Assembly (NCBI GenBank): GCA_964292325.1 | Contig: CAXYVG010000151.1 | Location: 1 to 6,836, forward strand | Direction: 5' to 3' | Source of the DNA: CTSoil-075 sp964292325 | Lineage (GTDB): Bacteria; Bacillota; Negativicutes; DSM-13327 | Length of the DNA: 6,836 bases | In this document: in pieces, positions 6,025 to 6,836 of the stretch | Layout of the letters: each line of letters begins with the position of its first letter | Position numbering within the stretch: position 1 is the stretch's first letter | The notes under the pieces: generated by a model | Databases searched by the model: none | Told to the model about the DNA's origin: nothing | What the model saw: only the letters and a program-made list of their open reading frames with translations | Made by a program: the position numbers and the translations under genes

Positions 6025-6836
6025 GTGAATACAATTCATATGGCAGGCCCTTGGATTACCGAACTTGAAATCAAGACCGTTGAAGATGCCATGCGCAACG
6101 GTTGGTACGAGAACGCCTACCATTACGTGGAATCATTCCAGAAAGAATTTGCTACATATCACAATCGTAAATACGGGATCATGACTCCCAACTGCACGAC
6201 AGCCATCCACCTTTTGCTGGCAGCCCTAGGAGTGAGCGATGGAGATGAAGTCATCCTGCCCGAATGCACTTGGATCGCATCAGGAGCAGGGATAACCTAT
6301 CAGCGTGCAACGCCCGTATTCTGTGACATAGACCCGATCAGCTGGTGCATTGATGCATCCTCTGTTGAGCAGAGAATTACCCCGCGCACAAAAGCAATCA
6401 TAGCTGTCGACCTTTTCGGAAACATGCCGAAACTTGATGAACTTGCAAACCTGGCGGGAAAATACGGTCTGGATCTTATTGAAGATGCGGCCGAGGCCCT
6501 CGGCTCAGTCTACAAAGGTGTCAAGGCAGGTAAATTCGGAATAGGATCTGTCTTCAGCTTTCATCGAACCAAGACGTTGACAACCGGCGAAGGGGGGATG
6601 CTGCTGCTTGACGATGATGCGCTTTACGAGCGTTGCATGTTTCTGCGCGATCACGGGCGAAAAGCGGAAGGGCCCATGTATTACAACTATGAAGTGACAT
6701 TCAAATATATGCCGTGCAACATTCAGGCTGCCCTTGGATATGCCCAGTTTCAAAGAGTAGACGAACTGGTGAGTAAAAAGAGGGAGCAATTGTCGTACTA
6801 CCGTGAAAAAATTTCAGACATACCAGATATTTACCT
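6025..6836 (+). CDS. DegT/DnrJ/EryC1/StrS-family aminotransferase, perosamine-synthase (C-4) type (3' partial)
   Basis: The frame is open to the window edge (270 full codons), and about a quarter of the protein is missing. The order is MAGPWIT near the start, TPNCTTAIHLLLAALG (54-69) for the PLP phosphate, EDAAEALGS (153-161) for the cofactor ring, and SFHRTKTLTTGEGG (178-191) with the PLP lysine, Lys183. A lysine here means transamination; a histidine would have meant a ColD-like 3-dehydratase. SFHxTKxxTTGEGG is the form seen in 4-keto-sugar aminotransferases such as GDP-perosamine synthase (Per/RfbE). The likely reaction is glutamate-dependent amination at C-4 of a GDP- or dTDP-4-keto-6-deoxyhexose. 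The start is GTG, chosen from the ribosome binding site at 6013-6017. Composition returns to higher GC (34 of 60 in the line at 6601). It is not a recent copy of the aminotransferase at 2764-3864; the two belong to different subgroups. Confidence 0.9.
   Translation, partial: MNTIHMAGPWITELEIKTVEDAMRNGWYENAYHYVESFQKEFATYHNRKYGIMTPNCTTAIHLLLAALGVSDGDEVILPECTWIASGAGITYQRATPVFCDIDPISWCIDASSVEQRITPRTKAIIAVDLFGNMPKLDELANLAGKYGLDLIEDAAEALGSVYKGVKAGKFGIGSVFSFHRTKTLTTGEGGMLLLDDDALYERCMFLRDHGRKAEGPMYYNYEVTFKYMPCNIQAALGYAQFQRVDELVSKKREQLSYYREKISDIPDIY

Noticed and set aside
6025..6836. ColD-type 3-dehydratase of the same fold
   Set aside because: ColD has histidine at the PLP-lysine position; here Lys183 is present in SFHRTK.

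Overview
The window is a fragment of a surface-polysaccharide (O-antigen, capsule or S-layer glycan type) or glycosylated-metabolite gene cluster, most likely from a Gram-negative bacterium. The proteins look proteobacterial, but no marker gene fixes the species. Every recognisable gene is on the + strand: nucleotide-sugar modifying enzymes and small SAM methyltransferases. There is no RNA gene, CRISPR array, insertion sequence, glycosyltransferase or transporter in view.

Layout. (1) Positions 2-1066: the 3' part of an AT-rich class I methyltransferase gene with a long C-terminal extension; its start lies outside the window. (2) Positions 1067-1546: a gene-poor AT-rich stretch of about 480 bases. 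It holds a good -10 box, two small inverted repeats and traces of what may be a decayed reading frame. (3) Positions 1547-4319: a tightly coupled three-gene block with higher GC: a TcaB9/EvaC-type sugar C-3-methyltransferase, a DegT-family C-3-type sugar aminotransferase (1-base overlap) and an RmlC-like epimerase (4-base overlap). (4) Positions 4341-5048: an AT-rich TIGR04325-type putative methyltransferase. (5) Positions 5049-5251: a short gap with one doubtful 46-codon reading frame. (6) Positions 5252-6010: another class I methyltransferase. (7) From 6025 to the window edge: a second DegT-family aminotransferase of the perosamine-synthase type, cut by the edge.

How the genes may work together. 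Methyltransferase, 3-aminotransferase and 3,5-epimerase-like protein match the EvaC/EvaB/EvaD enzyme set that builds 3-amino-3-C-methyl sugars of the vancosamine/eremosamine type. The simplest inference is that the block makes a C-3-branched, possibly 3-aminated deoxysugar. The 2,3-dehydratase and 4-ketoreductase needed for that route are not in the window, so the exact sugar is open. The second aminotransferase suggests a separate 4-amino-sugar branch. The other three methyltransferases could decorate sugars or the chain, but their substrates cannot be read from sequence.

Base composition jumps sharply from gene to gene. Single 60-base lines range from 11 G+C (line at 781) to 37 G+C (line at 3541). 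This is the mosaic pattern expected of polysaccharide clusters assembled by horizontal exchange.
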